DNA of 64,000 nucleotides, from contig NZ_BMOI01000007.1 in NCBI RefSeq assembly GCF_014646995.1, positions 142,553 to 206,552 of the forward strand, written 5' to 3'. Below the pieces are notes generated by a model, which worked only from the letters and a program-made list of their open reading frames with translations, was not told the origin of the DNA and did no database searches. Shown one piece after another: positions 53,169-63,964 of this stretch. The DNA comes from Curtobacterium luteum (GTDB lineage Bacteria; Actinomycetota; Actinomycetes; Actinomycetales; Microbacteriaceae). Each line of letters begins with the position of its first letter. Positions within the stretch are counted from its first letter, which is position 1. The position numbers and the translations under genes were made by a program.

Positions 53169-54328
53169 GCGCTGCTCCTGCTGGTGGTGGTGTCGACGGC
53201 TCGCTCGATGCGGCCGCCGAGTCCGGTGATGATCTCGTGGGCGTTCGTGTCGGCCCAGGTCGCCCAGTCGGCGGCGGTCGGGCCGGGTGCCCCGAGGAGC
53301 GTCACGACCTCGCCGCGCACGACCTCGGGTCCGGGCACCCCGGTCACGTCGAGCACGACCTGGTCCATGTTGATCCGCCCGACCACGGGGACGAGGTGGC
53401 CTCGGAGCCGCACCTGCGCCGACCCGGAGGCGGCCCGCGGCACCCCGTCCGCGTAGCCGACCGGCAGCACGGCGAGCACGGCGTCCCGCGGCGCGGTCCA
53501 CGTGCCGTCGTAGCCGACCGGGGTGCCCGCACGGACGGACCGCACCGCGACGACCGGAGCGGTGACCGTCATCGCGGCGACGAGTCCGGCGTGCCCGGGG
53601 CCGATGCCGACGAGGGCGGCGCCGACGCGGACGGCGATGCCGGTGAGGTCGGCCCCGGCGAACGCGGCCGGCGTCCCGCCGAGGTGCAGCTCGACCGGGT
53701 GCCCGAGGGTCAGGTCGGCCGCGAGCCCGGCGAGCCGCAGCAGGGTGGCGGCGCGCGAGGCCGAGGCGCGGTCGGCGTTCGGCACGTGGCCCATCACCGC
53801 GCGGACGACGACGTACCCGGCGCGTTCGGCAGCGCCGGCGGCGTCGAGGAGCGCCTGCCAGCGGTGGGGTTCGGCGCCCTCGCGCGCCATGCCGGTGTCG
53901 ACGTGCAGGTGCACGACCACGGCGGTCCCCGAGCGGCGTCCGGCCTCGGCGACGGCGACGAGGGTGGCCCGGTCACCGACCGCGACCTCGACCCGCTCGC
54001 GGGCGGCGGTCGTGAAGTCGGCGCCGGGGAGGTGCAGCCAGCAGAGCACGCGGGCGTCGATGCCCGCGGCGCGGAGGGCGAGCGCCTCGGGCAGTGTGGC
54101 CGTGCCGAGCGCGGTAGCCCCCGCGGCGAGCGCGGTCGTCGCCACCGTGGCCGCGCCGTGCCCGTAGCCGTCGGCCTTCACGACGGCGATCAGGTCGTGT
54201 CCTCGGACGGTGACCCGGCGGACGTTCGCGGCGATCGCGGCGGGGTGCACGGTGCGGAGCGGCCCGACCGCAGACGTCGGCGGCACGGGCACCGCGCCGA
54301 CGCGCGGGTCGTTGATGAGCGTGGTCAC
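53165..54328 (-). CDS. alr: Alanine racemase
   Basis: PLP enzyme interconverting L- and D-alanine; 387 residues. The PLP lysine is Lys 51 in AVVKADGYGHGA, the second catalytic Tyr lies in LPVGYADGVPR (about residue 286), and GRINMDQVVLDVTG is the C-terminal signature. GTG 54328 start. It supplies the ligase translated just downstream. Confidence 0.95.
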   Translation of the reverse strand: MTTLINDPRVGAVPVPPTSAVGPLRTVHPAAIAANVRRVTVRGHDLIAVVKADGYGHGAATVATTALAAGATALGTATLPEALALRAAGIDARVLCWLHLPGADFTTAARERVEVAVGDRATLVAVAEAGRRSGTAVVVHLHVDTGMAREGAEPHRWQALLDAAGAAERAGYVVVRAVMGHVPNADRASASRAATLLRLAGLAADLTLGHPVELHLGGTPAAFAGADLTGIAVRVGAALVGIGPGHAGLVAAMTVTAPVVAVRSVRAGTPVGYDGTWTAPRDAVLAVLPVGYADGVPRAASGSAQVRLRGHLVPVVGRINMDQVVLDVTGVPGPEVVRGEVVTLLGAPGPTAADWATWADTNAHEIITGLGGRIERAVDTTTSRSSA

Positions 54329-54407
54329 GCCCTCAGCGTGGCGTCACCGCATCCCGCGCGGATCGGGGCCGAGGCTGAGCACCGTCCCCCTGGAGGATGA
54401 AGCACGC

Positions 54408-54587
54408 TCAGCCTCGAGGACGACGCTTCCTCAGGATCCGCAGCGTGAGGCCGAGGAGCACGACGAGCACGACCAGGACGACGAGCAGCACGGCGGCCGC
54501 CTTCACGAGCAGCGCGGCCCCCACGAAGAGCACGACGAAGAGCAGCCACACGGCGGCGTCGAGCACGAGGGGTCCGGGGGTCCGCAC
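54408..54587 (-). CDS. Small hydrophobic membrane protein, 59 aa
   Basis: Not recognised. The 59 residues form two membrane segments (DAAVWLLFVVLFVGAALLVK and AAAVLLVVLVVLVVLLGLTL) with a basic end RILRKRRPRG. GTG 54587 has TACCGT 7 bases upstream, the same leaderless arrangement as many other genes here, which supports it being real. Confidence 0.5.
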   Translation of the reverse strand: MRTPGPLVLDAAVWLLFVVLFVGAALLVKAAAVLLVVLVVLVVLLGLTLRILRKRRPRG

Positions 54588-54738
54588 CCCGGCAACGGTA
54601 GCCGAACGGCGGGGACGACCCGCGCCTCCAGGCCGGGGAACGGGGCGAGGGAATGGGGCCGTGCGGCGCGGAGCGTCCACGCACGGCCCCACCCGGAGCG
54701 GATCCCACCCCCACAGCGGGACCCGCGGTCGACCAGCG

Positions 54739-55581
54739 CTAGCGCGCCGAGTCGACGTCCTTGGCGAGCGTCCCCAGGTACAGCTCGATGACCTCCGGGT
54801 CGTCGGCGAGCTCACGCCCGGTGCCCGAGTACGCGTTCCTCCCCTGGTCGAGCACGTACCCACGATCGCAGATCTGCAGACAGCGTCGCGCGTTCTGCTC
54901 GACCATGATGATCGACACACCGGCCTTGTTGATCCGGCGCGTCCGGATGAAGGTCTCGTCCTGGCGCACCGGCGACAGGCCGGCGCTCGGCTCGTCGAGC
55001 AGCAGCACCTTCGGGTCCATCATCAGCGCACGGGCCATCGCGACCGACTGCCGCTCGCCGCCGGAGAGCGAGCCGGCCCGCTGGTTGCGTCGCTGCGCGA
55101 GCACCGGGAAGAGGTCGTAGATGACCTCGAGCCGCTCGGCGAACTTCCGGGGCCGGAGGTACAGCCCCATCTGGAGGTTCTCCTCGATGGACAGGGAGGG
55201 GAAGACGTTGTTCGTCTGCGGGACGAACCCCACCCCGGCCTGCACGAGCTTGTTCGCCTTGAGGTTCGTGATGTCCTCGCCCTGCAGGGTCACCGCACCC
55301 TCGCGGATGGAGACCAGGCCGAACAGGGCCTTGAGGAGCGTCGACTTCCCCGCGCCGTTCGGGCCGATGATGCCGATGAGCTCGCCCGGGTAGCAGTCGA
55401 GGTCACAGCCGTTGAGGATGTTCACCCCGGGCAGGTACCCGGCGACGAGGTTCTTGGCGCTGAGGACCGGCTCGCCGCGGTCGATCGTCGCGGTCGCGGA
55501 CGTCGCGCCCGTCGCGCCCGTCGCGTCGGTCGCCGGACTGGAGGCGCTGCTCGCGTTCGTGGGCTCGCTCGCGTCGGTCAT
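54739..55581 (-). CDS. livF: Branched-chain amino acid ABC transporter ATPase, LivF type
   Basis: ATPase of 280 residues. After a 35-residue Ala/Thr/Ser arm with short repeats (ATDATGATGATSATA) the LivF domain has Walker A GPNGAGKST, LKANKLVQAGVGFVPQTNNVFPSLS-type sequence, signature LSGGERQSVAMARAL and VLLLDEPSAGLSP, then VEQNARRCLQICDRGYVLDQG as in LivF. ATG 55581 overlaps livG by ATGA. Last gene of a livHMGF operon. Confidence 0.9.
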   Translation of the reverse strand: MTDASEPTNASSASSPATDATGATGATSATATIDRGEPVLSAKNLVAGYLPGVNILNGCDLDCYPGELIGIIGPNGAGKSTLLKALFGLVSIREGAVTLQGEDITNLKANKLVQAGVGFVPQTNNVFPSLSIEENLQMGLYLRPRKFAERLEVIYDLFPVLAQRRNQRAGSLSGGERQSVAMARALMMDPKVLLLDEPSAGLSPVRQDETFIRTRRINKAGVSIIMVEQNARRCLQICDRGYVLDQGRNAYSGTGRELADDPEVIELYLGTLAKDVDSAR

Positions 55582-56483
55582 CGGGTCGCCTCCTGCTCGT
55601 CTTCCTCGCGCTGTTCGTCTTCCTGCTCGACCTCTTCGGCGAGCTCCTCGTAGGTCTCCTCGGTCAGGAGCGAGTCGTCACCGAGGTCGGTGTCGTGGTG
55701 GGCGCCGAGGTACGCGTCGATGACGGCCTGGTCGTCCATCACGGTGTCCGCCGGGCCCTCGGCCACGACCTTGCCCTCGGCCATCACGACCACCCAGTCC
55801 GAGATGTGCCGGACCATGTGCATGTCGTGCTCGACGAAGAGGACCGTCATGCCGTCGTCGCGGAGGGACTGGATGTGCCCGAGCAGCGACTGGGTCAGCG
55901 CCGGGTTCACGCCGGCCATCGGCTCGTCGAGCATGATCATCGTCGGGTCGGACATGAGCGCCCGGGCCATCTCGAGGAGCTTGCGTTGCCCGCCCGAGAG
56001 CGAGCCGGCGTAGTCGTCCTGCTTCTCGAGGAGCTTGAAGCGGGCGAGCAGCTCCTCCGCCTTCGCGGTGATCTCGCGCTCGCGCTTCCGCCAGAGCGCC
56101 GGGACCAGACCGACGAAGAAGTTCTCCCCCGGCTGGTCGCGGGCGCCGAGCAGCATGTTCTGCATCACCGTGAGCCGGGACAGCGCCTTGGTGAGCTGGA
56201 ACGTGCGGACCATGCCCTTGTTCGCGATGTGCGTCGCGCTCGTCTTCTGCAGCGTGTCCCCGTTGAACCGGGTCGTGGCACCGGGGCTCGGCTTGTCGAA
56301 CCCCGTGAGCAGGTTGAAGAAGGTGGTCTTGCCGGCGCCGTTCGGGCCGATCAGCGCGGTGATCGAGCCGCGCTGGACCTCGAGGTGGTCGACGTCGACC
56401 GCGGTCATGCCGCCGAAGCGCCGCGTGACGGTGTCCACCGTGAGGATGGCGTCGTCCTTCGGGTGCGCGTAGGTCTCAGACAC
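55578..56483 (-). CDS. livG: Branched-chain amino acid ABC transporter ATPase, LivG type
   Basis: ATPase of 301 residues: Walker A GPNGAGKTT, the LivG-typical GMVRTFQLTKALSRLTVMQN, signature LSGGQRKLLEMARAL, IMLDEPMAGVNP and VEHDMHMVRHISDWVVVMAEG. The C-terminal 40 residues are extremely acidic (EETYEELAEEVEQEDEQREE), an uncommon extension. GTG 56483 overlaps livM by 8 bases. Confidence 0.92.
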   Translation of the reverse strand: MSETYAHPKDDAILTVDTVTRRFGGMTAVDVDHLEVQRGSITALIGPNGAGKTTFFNLLTGFDKPSPGATTRFNGDTLQKTSATHIANKGMVRTFQLTKALSRLTVMQNMLLGARDQPGENFFVGLVPALWRKREREITAKAEELLARFKLLEKQDDYAGSLSGGQRKLLEMARALMSDPTMIMLDEPMAGVNPALTQSLLGHIQSLRDDGMTVLFVEHDMHMVRHISDWVVVMAEGKVVAEGPADTVMDDQAVIDAYLGAHHDTDLGDDSLLTEETYEELAEEVEQEDEQREEDEQEATR

Positions 56484-57462
56484 TGAACGTCAGCTCCTTC
56501 TTGTTGCCGAGGAGTCCCTGTGGGCGGAACACGATGAGGAGCATGAGCGCGACGCCGACGAGCACGTAGGAGAACTGCTCCGCCTGCTGCTGGTTCATGA
56601 TCGAGTCGGGGATGAAGTCACCCGCCACCGTGCGGATGAAGAGCCGGACGACGAAGAACAGCACCGCGCCGAGCACCGGGCCGAACACCGTCGCAGCGCC
56701 TCCGAGGATGAGTGCCGTCCAGATGAAGAACGTCATCGAGCGGCCCATGGCGTCCGGCTGCACGGAACTCGGCAGGACGTAGACCACGCCGGCCAGGGCA
56801 CCGAGTGCGCCACCGAAGACGAGCGCCTGCATCTTGTACGAGTAGACGTTCTTGCCGAGGGAACGCACGGCGTCCTCGTCCTCGCGGATCGCCTTGACGA
56901 CACGGCCCCACGGGCTCCGCATGAGCAGGAAGAGCACGAGCGTGAACAGGGCGACGAGCCCCCACGCCGCGAGCCGGATCCACCAGCCGTTGACGCCGTT
57001 GTTCGAGTACGTGAACCACAGGATCGTCGTGGTGCCGTCCGGCAGCGGGCTGATGGCGTTGAACGGGTCACGGTAGGTCGAACCGGCGATGCCGTTCGAG
57101 CCGCCGGTCGTGTCGGTGAGCAGGCTCGAACGTCCGACCATGCGGATGATCTCCGCGCCGGAGATCGTGACGATCGCCAGGTAGTCGCCGCGGAGCCGCA
57201 GCGTGGGGATGCCGAGGATGATCGCGAACACAATGGCGATGGCGAGGGCGACGAGCACGGCGACCACGAACGGCAGCCCGTTCGTGATCGAGATCGCGAA
57301 GCCGTACGCGCCGAGCAGCAGGAACGCCGCCTGGCCCATGTTGACGAGGCCGGTGAGACCGAAGTGCACGTTGAGGCCGATCGCGGCGAGCGCGAACGCT
57401 GCCGTGGTCGGGGCGAGTGCTTCCTGCGACAACGCGGAGAGCAGGGAGAGGAAGTAGTCCAT
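56476..57462 (-). CDS. livM: Branched-chain amino acid ABC transporter permease, LivM type
   Basis: Permease of 328 residues with eight to nine spans. LivM features include GLNVHFGLTGLVNMGQAAFLLLGAY, LRLRGDYLAIVTISGAEIIR and the ATPase-docking GRVVKAIREDEDAVRSLG. ATG 57462 lies 11 bases after livH. Confidence 0.93.
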   Translation of the reverse strand: MDYFLSLLSALSQEALAPTTAAFALAAIGLNVHFGLTGLVNMGQAAFLLLGAYGFAISITNGLPFVVAVLVALAIAIVFAIILGIPTLRLRGDYLAIVTISGAEIIRMVGRSSLLTDTTGGSNGIAGSTYRDPFNAISPLPDGTTTILWFTYSNNGVNGWWIRLAAWGLVALFTLVLFLLMRSPWGRVVKAIREDEDAVRSLGKNVYSYKMQALVFGGALGALAGVVYVLPSSVQPDAMGRSMTFFIWTALILGGAATVFGPVLGAVLFFVVRLFIRTVAGDFIPDSIMNQQQAEQFSYVLVGVALMLLIVFRPQGLLGNKKELTFSV

Positions 57463-57473
57463 GGCGACGCTCC

Positions 57474-58886
57474 TTAGCCGATCCGCTCGGCGCGACCGAA
57501 GATGCCCTGCGGCCGGAACAGCAGGATGAGGATGAGGATCACGAGGGCCGTGGCGTACTTGAAGTCGCCCGGCAGCACGAGGTTCGTGAGCTCCACGACG
57601 ATGCCGATGATCATCGAGCCCGCGAGTGCCCCGTACGCGGTGCCGAGACCACCGAGGGTCACCGACGCGAACATGAGCAGGAGCAGCTGGAGGCCGGTCT
57701 GCCAGTTGACGCCGTTGAGCACGAGGCCGAGCATGACGCCGGACAGGCCGGCGAGGCCGGCGGCGAGCGTCCACACGAACCGGATCACCCGGTCCACGTC
57801 GATGCCGGACGCCGCGGCGAGCGCCGGGTTGTCCGAGACCGCGCGGGTGGCCCGGCCGAAGCGGGTCTTCGCGAGGAAGAGCCCCGTGGCGACGAGCACG
57901 ACGAGGGCGATCGCCATCGCGACGTAGGACTGCACGGTCAGCGTGATGCCCGCGAAGGACAGCGTCTCCGGGTTGCCCTTCTGGATGCGGACCGTGGCGG
58001 CGCCGAAGAAGTACTGGAAGGCGTACTGCGCGGCGATCGAGAGGCCGATCGTGACGATCATGAGCTGCGTGAGGCTGATGCGCTTCCGGCGGAGCGGCCG
58101 CCAGATCGCCGCGTCCTGCAGGTAGCCCGTGGCGGCGCACAACAGCGTGACGACGATGCCCGTCACCCAGATGTTCCACCCGAGCTGGTTCGCGAAGACG
58201 TAGGCGAGGAGACCGCCGAGGGTCACCTGCTCACCGTGCGAGAAGCTCGAGAGCCCCGTGGTGCCGTAGATCAGCGACAGGCCGATCGACGCCAGCGCGA
58301 TGAGGAGCCCGAGTCGGATCCCCGAGGCGAACTGCTGCCAGGCGCGGGCGAAGCTGAAGCTGCTCGTGTCCGCCTGCGTGGTGGCGCCCTGCTGGTCCGA
58401 GAGCTGGAAGATCTGACCGACGTTGGCGTTCAACGTCGCGGAGACCTTCCGGTCGGCGTCGGCCGCGTTCGTCAGGTACTGCCCCTTCGGCAGCGTGTCC
58501 TGGTCGACGCTCACGGTGTACTGCCCGGCCGTCGTGACCGAGACCGACCAGCGACCGGAGTCGTCGGTCGTCGCGGTCTGGTCGAAACCGCCCGCACCCG
58601 TGACGTCGACGTCGACCCCGACGGCGGGCTTCCGCTCGGCGTCGAGGATCGTGCCGCGGATGCAGCCGTTCGTGGTGCTGACCGTGCACGGCCCGGTCGG
58701 GCTCGACGCACTGGCGGACGGGCTGCTCGTCGCCGCCTGCGCCGCGGGCGACACTGCCCAGTCGATCGCGAAGGTGGCGAGGAAGGCGAGGAAGAGTACT
58801 GCGGCGAGGAGCAGGCGGCTGCGGCCTGGTGCCCCTCGGCGGAACCGGCGCAGCAGTGCCGGCCCCGGCGGAGTGATGGAACCCAC
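57474..58886 (-). CDS. livH: LivH-type permease fused to an N-terminal secreted Cna-B/carboxypeptidase-regulatory-like domain
   Basis: Permease of 470 residues, about 180 more than typical LivH. The N-terminus is a signal or first membrane segment (RSRLLLAAVLFLAFLATFAIDW, ending AQA), then a Ser/Thr linker and a beta-sandwich-like domain at about residues 68-150 (GCIRGTILDAERKPAVGVDV, TTDDSGRWSVSVTTAGQYTV). The LivH core starts about residue 180 (GIRLGLLIALASIGLSLIYG, FSHGEQVTLGG) and includes ISLTQLMIVTIGLSI and RATRAVSDNPALAAASGID for ATPase contact. GTG 58886 follows GAGAGG. The extra domain would be extracellular. Confidence 0.9.
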   Translation of the reverse strand: MGSITPPGPALLRRFRRGAPGRSRLLLAAVLFLAFLATFAIDWAVSPAAQAATSSPSASASSPTGPCTVSTTNGCIRGTILDAERKPAVGVDVDVTGAGGFDQTATTDDSGRWSVSVTTAGQYTVSVDQDTLPKGQYLTNAADADRKVSATLNANVGQIFQLSDQQGATTQADTSSFSFARAWQQFASGIRLGLLIALASIGLSLIYGTTGLSSFSHGEQVTLGGLLAYVFANQLGWNIWVTGIVVTLLCAATGYLQDAAIWRPLRRKRISLTQLMIVTIGLSIAAQYAFQYFFGAATVRIQKGNPETLSFAGITLTVQSYVAMAIALVVLVATGLFLAKTRFGRATRAVSDNPALAAASGIDVDRVIRFVWTLAAGLAGLSGVMLGLVLNGVNWQTGLQLLLLMFASVTLGGLGTAYGALAGSMIIGIVVELTNLVLPGDFKYATALVILILILLFRPQGIFGRAERIG

Positions 58887-58983
58887 GGATGAGCCTCTCG
58901 TTCGGATGTCGAGGACCCTAGGGAGTTTTTGTGTCCCCCGTGTTTCCACCACGTTCCCTGGAGAAATCGTGCCGTAACCGTGA

Positions 58984-60636
<1,653 letters not shown>

Positions 60637-60648
60637 CGCAACCAGCGC

Positions 60649-60685
60649 CGAACGCCCCGTTCCTCGTCGAGGAGCGGGGCGTTCG
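60649..60685 (+). terminator. Terminator hairpin after guaB
   Basis: CGAACGCCCCG and CGGGGCGTTCG arms with an inner CCTC/GAGG stem, 13 bases beyond the stop. Confidence 0.88.
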
Positions 60686-60872
60686 CGCGTCCGGAGCCGA
60701 TCAGTTGTGCGCCTGCTCAGATTCATCACGGCTCTGTAACGAAACATCCAGGGGTGGATGATCGTCACACGGGCGAAACGTATCCGCTCTAGCTTTCTCG
60801 ACATCCCACGCGGAGGACACCGCGCTCGACCCGATGCGGTCCGGCCCCCCGCGCAGAGAAAGGGCTCCACGG

Positions 60873-62204
60873 ATGATCAGAACCACCCGTGCCACCTCGG
60901 CACTGGCAGTGGCGGGAGTTGCAGCGCTCCTGCTCGCCGCGTGTTCCACCACCTCGGGCGGCAGCGCCCCTTCGGAGTCCGCCTCCGGCGGCGCGAAGAA
61001 GGACCCGGCCGCGAGCTGCAAGGCTCCGGACAACCCCAGCACCGATGCGCTGAAGATCGGCACGATCCTGCCGCTCACCGGCTCGCTGGCGTACCTCAAC
61101 CCGCCCGCCGAGTCCGGCGTCGGCCTCGCGGTCGAGGACATCAACGCCGCCGGGGGCGTGCTGGGCAAGGACGTCTCGATCAGCCCCGCCACCGACTCGG
61201 GTGACAGCAACGACATGACCGTGTCGAGCGCCGCAGCCACGAAGCTCGTGAACGCGAAGGTGCCGGTCGCGATCGGCGCGGAGTCCTCGTCCGTCACCCT
61301 CAACGTGATCGACCAGCTCACGAGCAACTGCATCGTGGAGATCTCCCCCGCGAACACCGCGACCGACCTCTCGGGCTACTCTTCGTACTACTTCCGGACC
61401 GCTCCGCCGGACTCGGTGCAGGGCTCGGCGCTCGGCCAGCTGGTCACCGGTGACGGCAACGCCAAGGTCGCGTTCCTCGTCTTCAACGACACCTACGGCA
61501 CGGGCCTGCGCAACTCGGTCCAGGCCGCGGTGGAGGCCTCTGGTGGCCAGGTCGTCTACGGCGGCAAGGGCAAGGGCCAGGAGTTCCCGCCCGGACAGAC
61601 GACGTTCTCGTCCGAGGTGACGGCGGCGCTCGACTCGAAGCCGGACGCGATCGTCGTGCTCGCCTTCGACGAGACGAAGTCGATCATCCCGGAGCTCAAG
61701 GCGCAGAACGCCGACATGTCGAAGATCTACATGTCCGACGGCAACACGGCGGACTACTCGAAGGACTTCGACGCCGGCACCCTCACCGGCGCCCAGGGCA
61801 CCATCCCCGGCGCCTCGCCGAAGGACGACCTGAAGAAGCGCTTCGCCGAGTTCTACAAGACGTCCTCGGGCAAGACGCTCGCCGACTACTCGTACGCGGC
61901 CGAGTCCTACGACGCCACCGTGCTCGCGGCCCTCGCTGCCGTGAAGGGCAAGGGCACCGACTCGGGCACCATCCAGGCCAACATGGCCGCGGTGTCCGGC
62001 GCCGACGGCGGCACCGAGTGCTCGACCTTCAAGGAGTGCTCGTCGCTCCTCGGTGACGGGAAGGACATCCACTACACGGGTCCGTCCGGCATCGGTCCGT
62101 TCGACGAGAACAACGACCCGTCGAGCGCCTACATCGGCATCTACAAGTTCGACAAGGACAACAAGCCGGTCTACCAGAGCGCCATCCAGGGCTCGGTGAA
62201 GTAG
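60873..62204 (+). CDS. livK: Branched-chain amino acid-type ABC substrate-binding lipoprotein
   Basis: Periplasmic-binding-protein-like lipoprotein of 443 residues. ATG 60873 follows AGAAAGGG; signal peptide with lipobox LLAAC (Cys about residue 24), a Ser/Gly linker, then the type I fold (LKIGTILPLTGSLAYLNPPAESGVGLAVEDINAAGGVLGKDV, VPVAIGAESSSVTLNV, YYFRTAPPDSVQGSALGQL). It is transcribed apart from the livHMGF operon, on the other side of guaB, but is the obvious partner. Ligand could be amino acids, amides or urea. Confidence 0.9.
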   Translation: MIRTTRATSALAVAGVAALLLAACSTTSGGSAPSESASGGAKKDPAASCKAPDNPSTDALKIGTILPLTGSLAYLNPPAESGVGLAVEDINAAGGVLGKDVSISPATDSGDSNDMTVSSAAATKLVNAKVPVAIGAESSSVTLNVIDQLTSNCIVEISPANTATDLSGYSSYYFRTAPPDSVQGSALGQLVTGDGNAKVAFLVFNDTYGTGLRNSVQAAVEASGGQVVYGGKGKGQEFPPGQTTFSSEVTAALDSKPDAIVVLAFDETKSIIPELKAQNADMSKIYMSDGNTADYSKDFDAGTLTGAQGTIPGASPKDDLKKRFAEFYKTSSGKTLADYSYAAESYDATVLAALAAVKGKGTDSGTIQANMAAVSGADGGTECSTFKECSSLLGDGKDIHYTGPSGIGPFDENNDPSSAYIGIYKFDKDNKPVYQSAIQGSVK

Positions 62205-62219
62205 GTCCGACCAGCACGA

Positions 62220-62263
62220 CTGGCCCCGAGTCTCGGCTGTACGCAGCCGAGACTCGGGGCCAG
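62220..62263 (+). terminator. 20-bp perfect terminator hairpin
   Basis: Arms 62220-62239 and 62244-62263 are exact complements around TACG, 15 bases after the binding-protein stop. Confidence 0.92.
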
Positions 62264-62358
62264 CGTCGTGTCTCGTGGCGGATGGCGCGAGATCTGTCGC
62301 CGGGCGCGAGACTCGCCTCCGCGGACACGGCCGGGAGGCACGACCCGCCCCCGTCGGG

Positions 62359-63321
62359 TCAGGCCGGGTCCGCCAGCGGGGCGGCCTGGGCACGCCGGCG
62401 CGAGGACCGTGCGGCGGCGAAGCTGTCCACCGTGAGCACGACGAGCGCCAGCCACACGATCGCGAAGCCCGCCCACCGCTCGGGCGGCATCGGCTCGTGC
62501 TGCACGACCACCCCGACGAGGAGCTGCATCACCGGTGCGAGGTACTGCGTCAACCCCAGGGTCGACAGGCTGACCCGCCGGGCCGACGAGGCGAAGAGCA
62601 GCAGCGGCACCGCGGTCGCCGGGCCGGTCAGCACCGTCACGACGACGTGCCCCCAGCCCTCGCTCGTGAACGTCACCCCGCCACCGAGGCCCGTCACACC
62701 CATCACCAGCAGCGCCGCCACCGCGAGCGGCAGCAGCCACACCGTCTCGATCGTCAGCCCGCTCAGCGCGTCCACCGTGCCCCCGACCCGCTTCTTCACG
62801 AGTCCGTAGAGCCCGAACGAGAACGCGAGCGCCAGTGAGATCCACGGCATCTGCCCGTACCCGACCGCGATGACCACGACCGCGACGACGCTGATCCCGA
62901 CCGCGGCCCACTGCGCCGGACGCAGGCGCTCCCGCAGCACGACGACGCCGAGCGCGATCGTGACGAGCGGGTTGATGAAGTAGCCGAGGGCGGCCTCGAC
63001 CGTGTGGCCGGTCGTCGTCGCGGCGACGTACACGGTCCAGTTCACGAGGATGAGCACCGCGGCGAGCCCCATCACGAGCATCACACGGCGCTGGGCGACC
63101 AGGGAGCGGGTCCGGAGCCACGACCGCGTGACGACGATCGCGACCGCGCAGAACACCAGCCCGAAGACGATCCGCCACGCGACGATCTCGACCGCGCCGG
63201 CCGGGGACATCGCTGCGAAGAGCAGCGGCATGAGTCCCCACAGCCCGTACGCGACGATCGCCTGCACGACACCGACGGATGCCTCGCTGCGGGCGGACTG
63301 GGCGGGCGTCGGTTCGGCCAC
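62359..63321 (-). CDS. rarD: EamA family transporter, RarD type
   Basis: Ten-span drug/metabolite transporter of 320 residues. RarD features: GVVQAIVAYGLWGLMPLLF, the MSPAGAVEIVAWRIVF loop, LVNWTVYVAATTTGHTVEAALGYFINPL and GPATAVPLLLFASSARRVSLSTLGLTQYLAP. Known RarD proteins give chloramphenicol sensitivity; real substrate uncertain. GTG 63321 has TAGGAT exactly 6 bases upstream and no ribosome site. Confidence 0.93.
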   Translation of the reverse strand: MAEPTPAQSARSEASVGVVQAIVAYGLWGLMPLLFAAMSPAGAVEIVAWRIVFGLVFCAVAIVVTRSWLRTRSLVAQRRVMLVMGLAAVLILVNWTVYVAATTTGHTVEAALGYFINPLVTIALGVVVLRERLRPAQWAAVGISVVAVVVIAVGYGQMPWISLALAFSFGLYGLVKKRVGGTVDALSGLTIETVWLLPLAVAALLVMGVTGLGGGVTFTSEGWGHVVVTVLTGPATAVPLLLFASSARRVSLSTLGLTQYLAPVMQLLVGVVVQHEPMPPERWAGFAIVWLALVVLTVDSFAAARSSRRRAQAAPLADPA

Positions 63322-63507
63322 GGAACCATCCTAGGAAGCCGCGCCGACGCTGAGGCCCGGCACTGTGCCTCCGCCCATCGGCACGGCCGCCGCGTCGCTG
63401 GCGCGTCGCGTCGGAACCGGCGACGTGGGCCCGGGCCGGAAGCGCAGCGGACGCACGAACGCCCCGCCGGCCTGGTGGCCGACGGGGCGTTCGCAGTGTG
63501 GCTGGAC

Positions 63508-63804
63508 TCAGCGCACGACGACCGCGAGGACGTCGCGGGCCGAGAGGACCAGCAGGTCCTCGCCCGAGTACTTGACCTCGGTGCCGCCGTACTTGGAGTA
63601 GATGACCTTGTCGCCGACGGCGATGTCCAGCGGGATGCGGTTGCCGTTGTCGTCGACGCGGCCCGGGCCCACTGCCACGACCTCGCCCTCCTGGGGCTTC
63701 TCCTTGGCGGTGTCCGGGATGACCAGACCGGAAGCGGTGGTCTGCTCCGCCTCGACCTGGCGGATGACGATGCGATCCTCGAGCGGCTTGATGCTGACGG
63801 CCAC
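63508..63804 (-). CDS. groES: Co-chaperonin GroES (Hsp10)
   Basis: Lid of the GroEL chamber; 98 residues. [14 protein letters not shown], the mobile loop [23 protein letters not shown] and [16 protein letters not shown] are all present. GTG 63804 has AGAGG about eight bases upstream. groEL is not directly downstream within 180 bases; rarD follows on the same strand. Heat-shock control is through the two CIRCE sites upstream. Confidence 0.97.
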   Translation of the reverse strand: MAVSIKPLEDRIVIRQVEAEQTTASGLVIPDTAKEKPQEGEVVAVGPGRVDDNGNRIPLDIAVGDKVIYSKYGGTEVKYSGEDLLVLSARDVLAVVVR

Positions 63805-63852
63805 GGTGACCTCTTCTTTCTCGGTACTGACTCGGTACAGATGGGAACCGGG

Positions 63853-63879
63853 TTGGCACTACGCACAGGAGAGTGCCAA
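63853..63879 (-). promoter_or_regulatory. CIRCE operator, proximal
   Basis: TTGGCACTA-N9-GAGTGCCAA, the HrcA-binding inverted repeat with one mismatch, just downstream of the predicted groES transcription start. Confidence 0.88.
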
Positions 63880-63884
63880 CGCCA

Positions 63885-63914
63885 ACTCTAGGGGGTCCGC
63901 TGGCACTCGGTCAA
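63885..63914 (-). promoter_or_regulatory. groES promoter
   Basis: On the minus strand TTGACC (63914-63909), an 18-base spacer and TAGAGT (63890-63885). The -35 lies in the spacer of the distal CIRCE, so HrcA binding would block it. Confidence 0.7.
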
Positions 63915-63926
63915 TCCGAGTGCCAG
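63900..63926 (-). promoter_or_regulatory. CIRCE operator, distal
   Basis: CTGGCACTC-N9-GAGTGCCAG, a perfect 9-9-9 inverted repeat overlapping the -35 of the groES promoter. Confidence 0.88.
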
Positions 63927-63964
63927 CGCGGTGGACCCGGTGCTGCACCTGGGAGGATCGGAGG

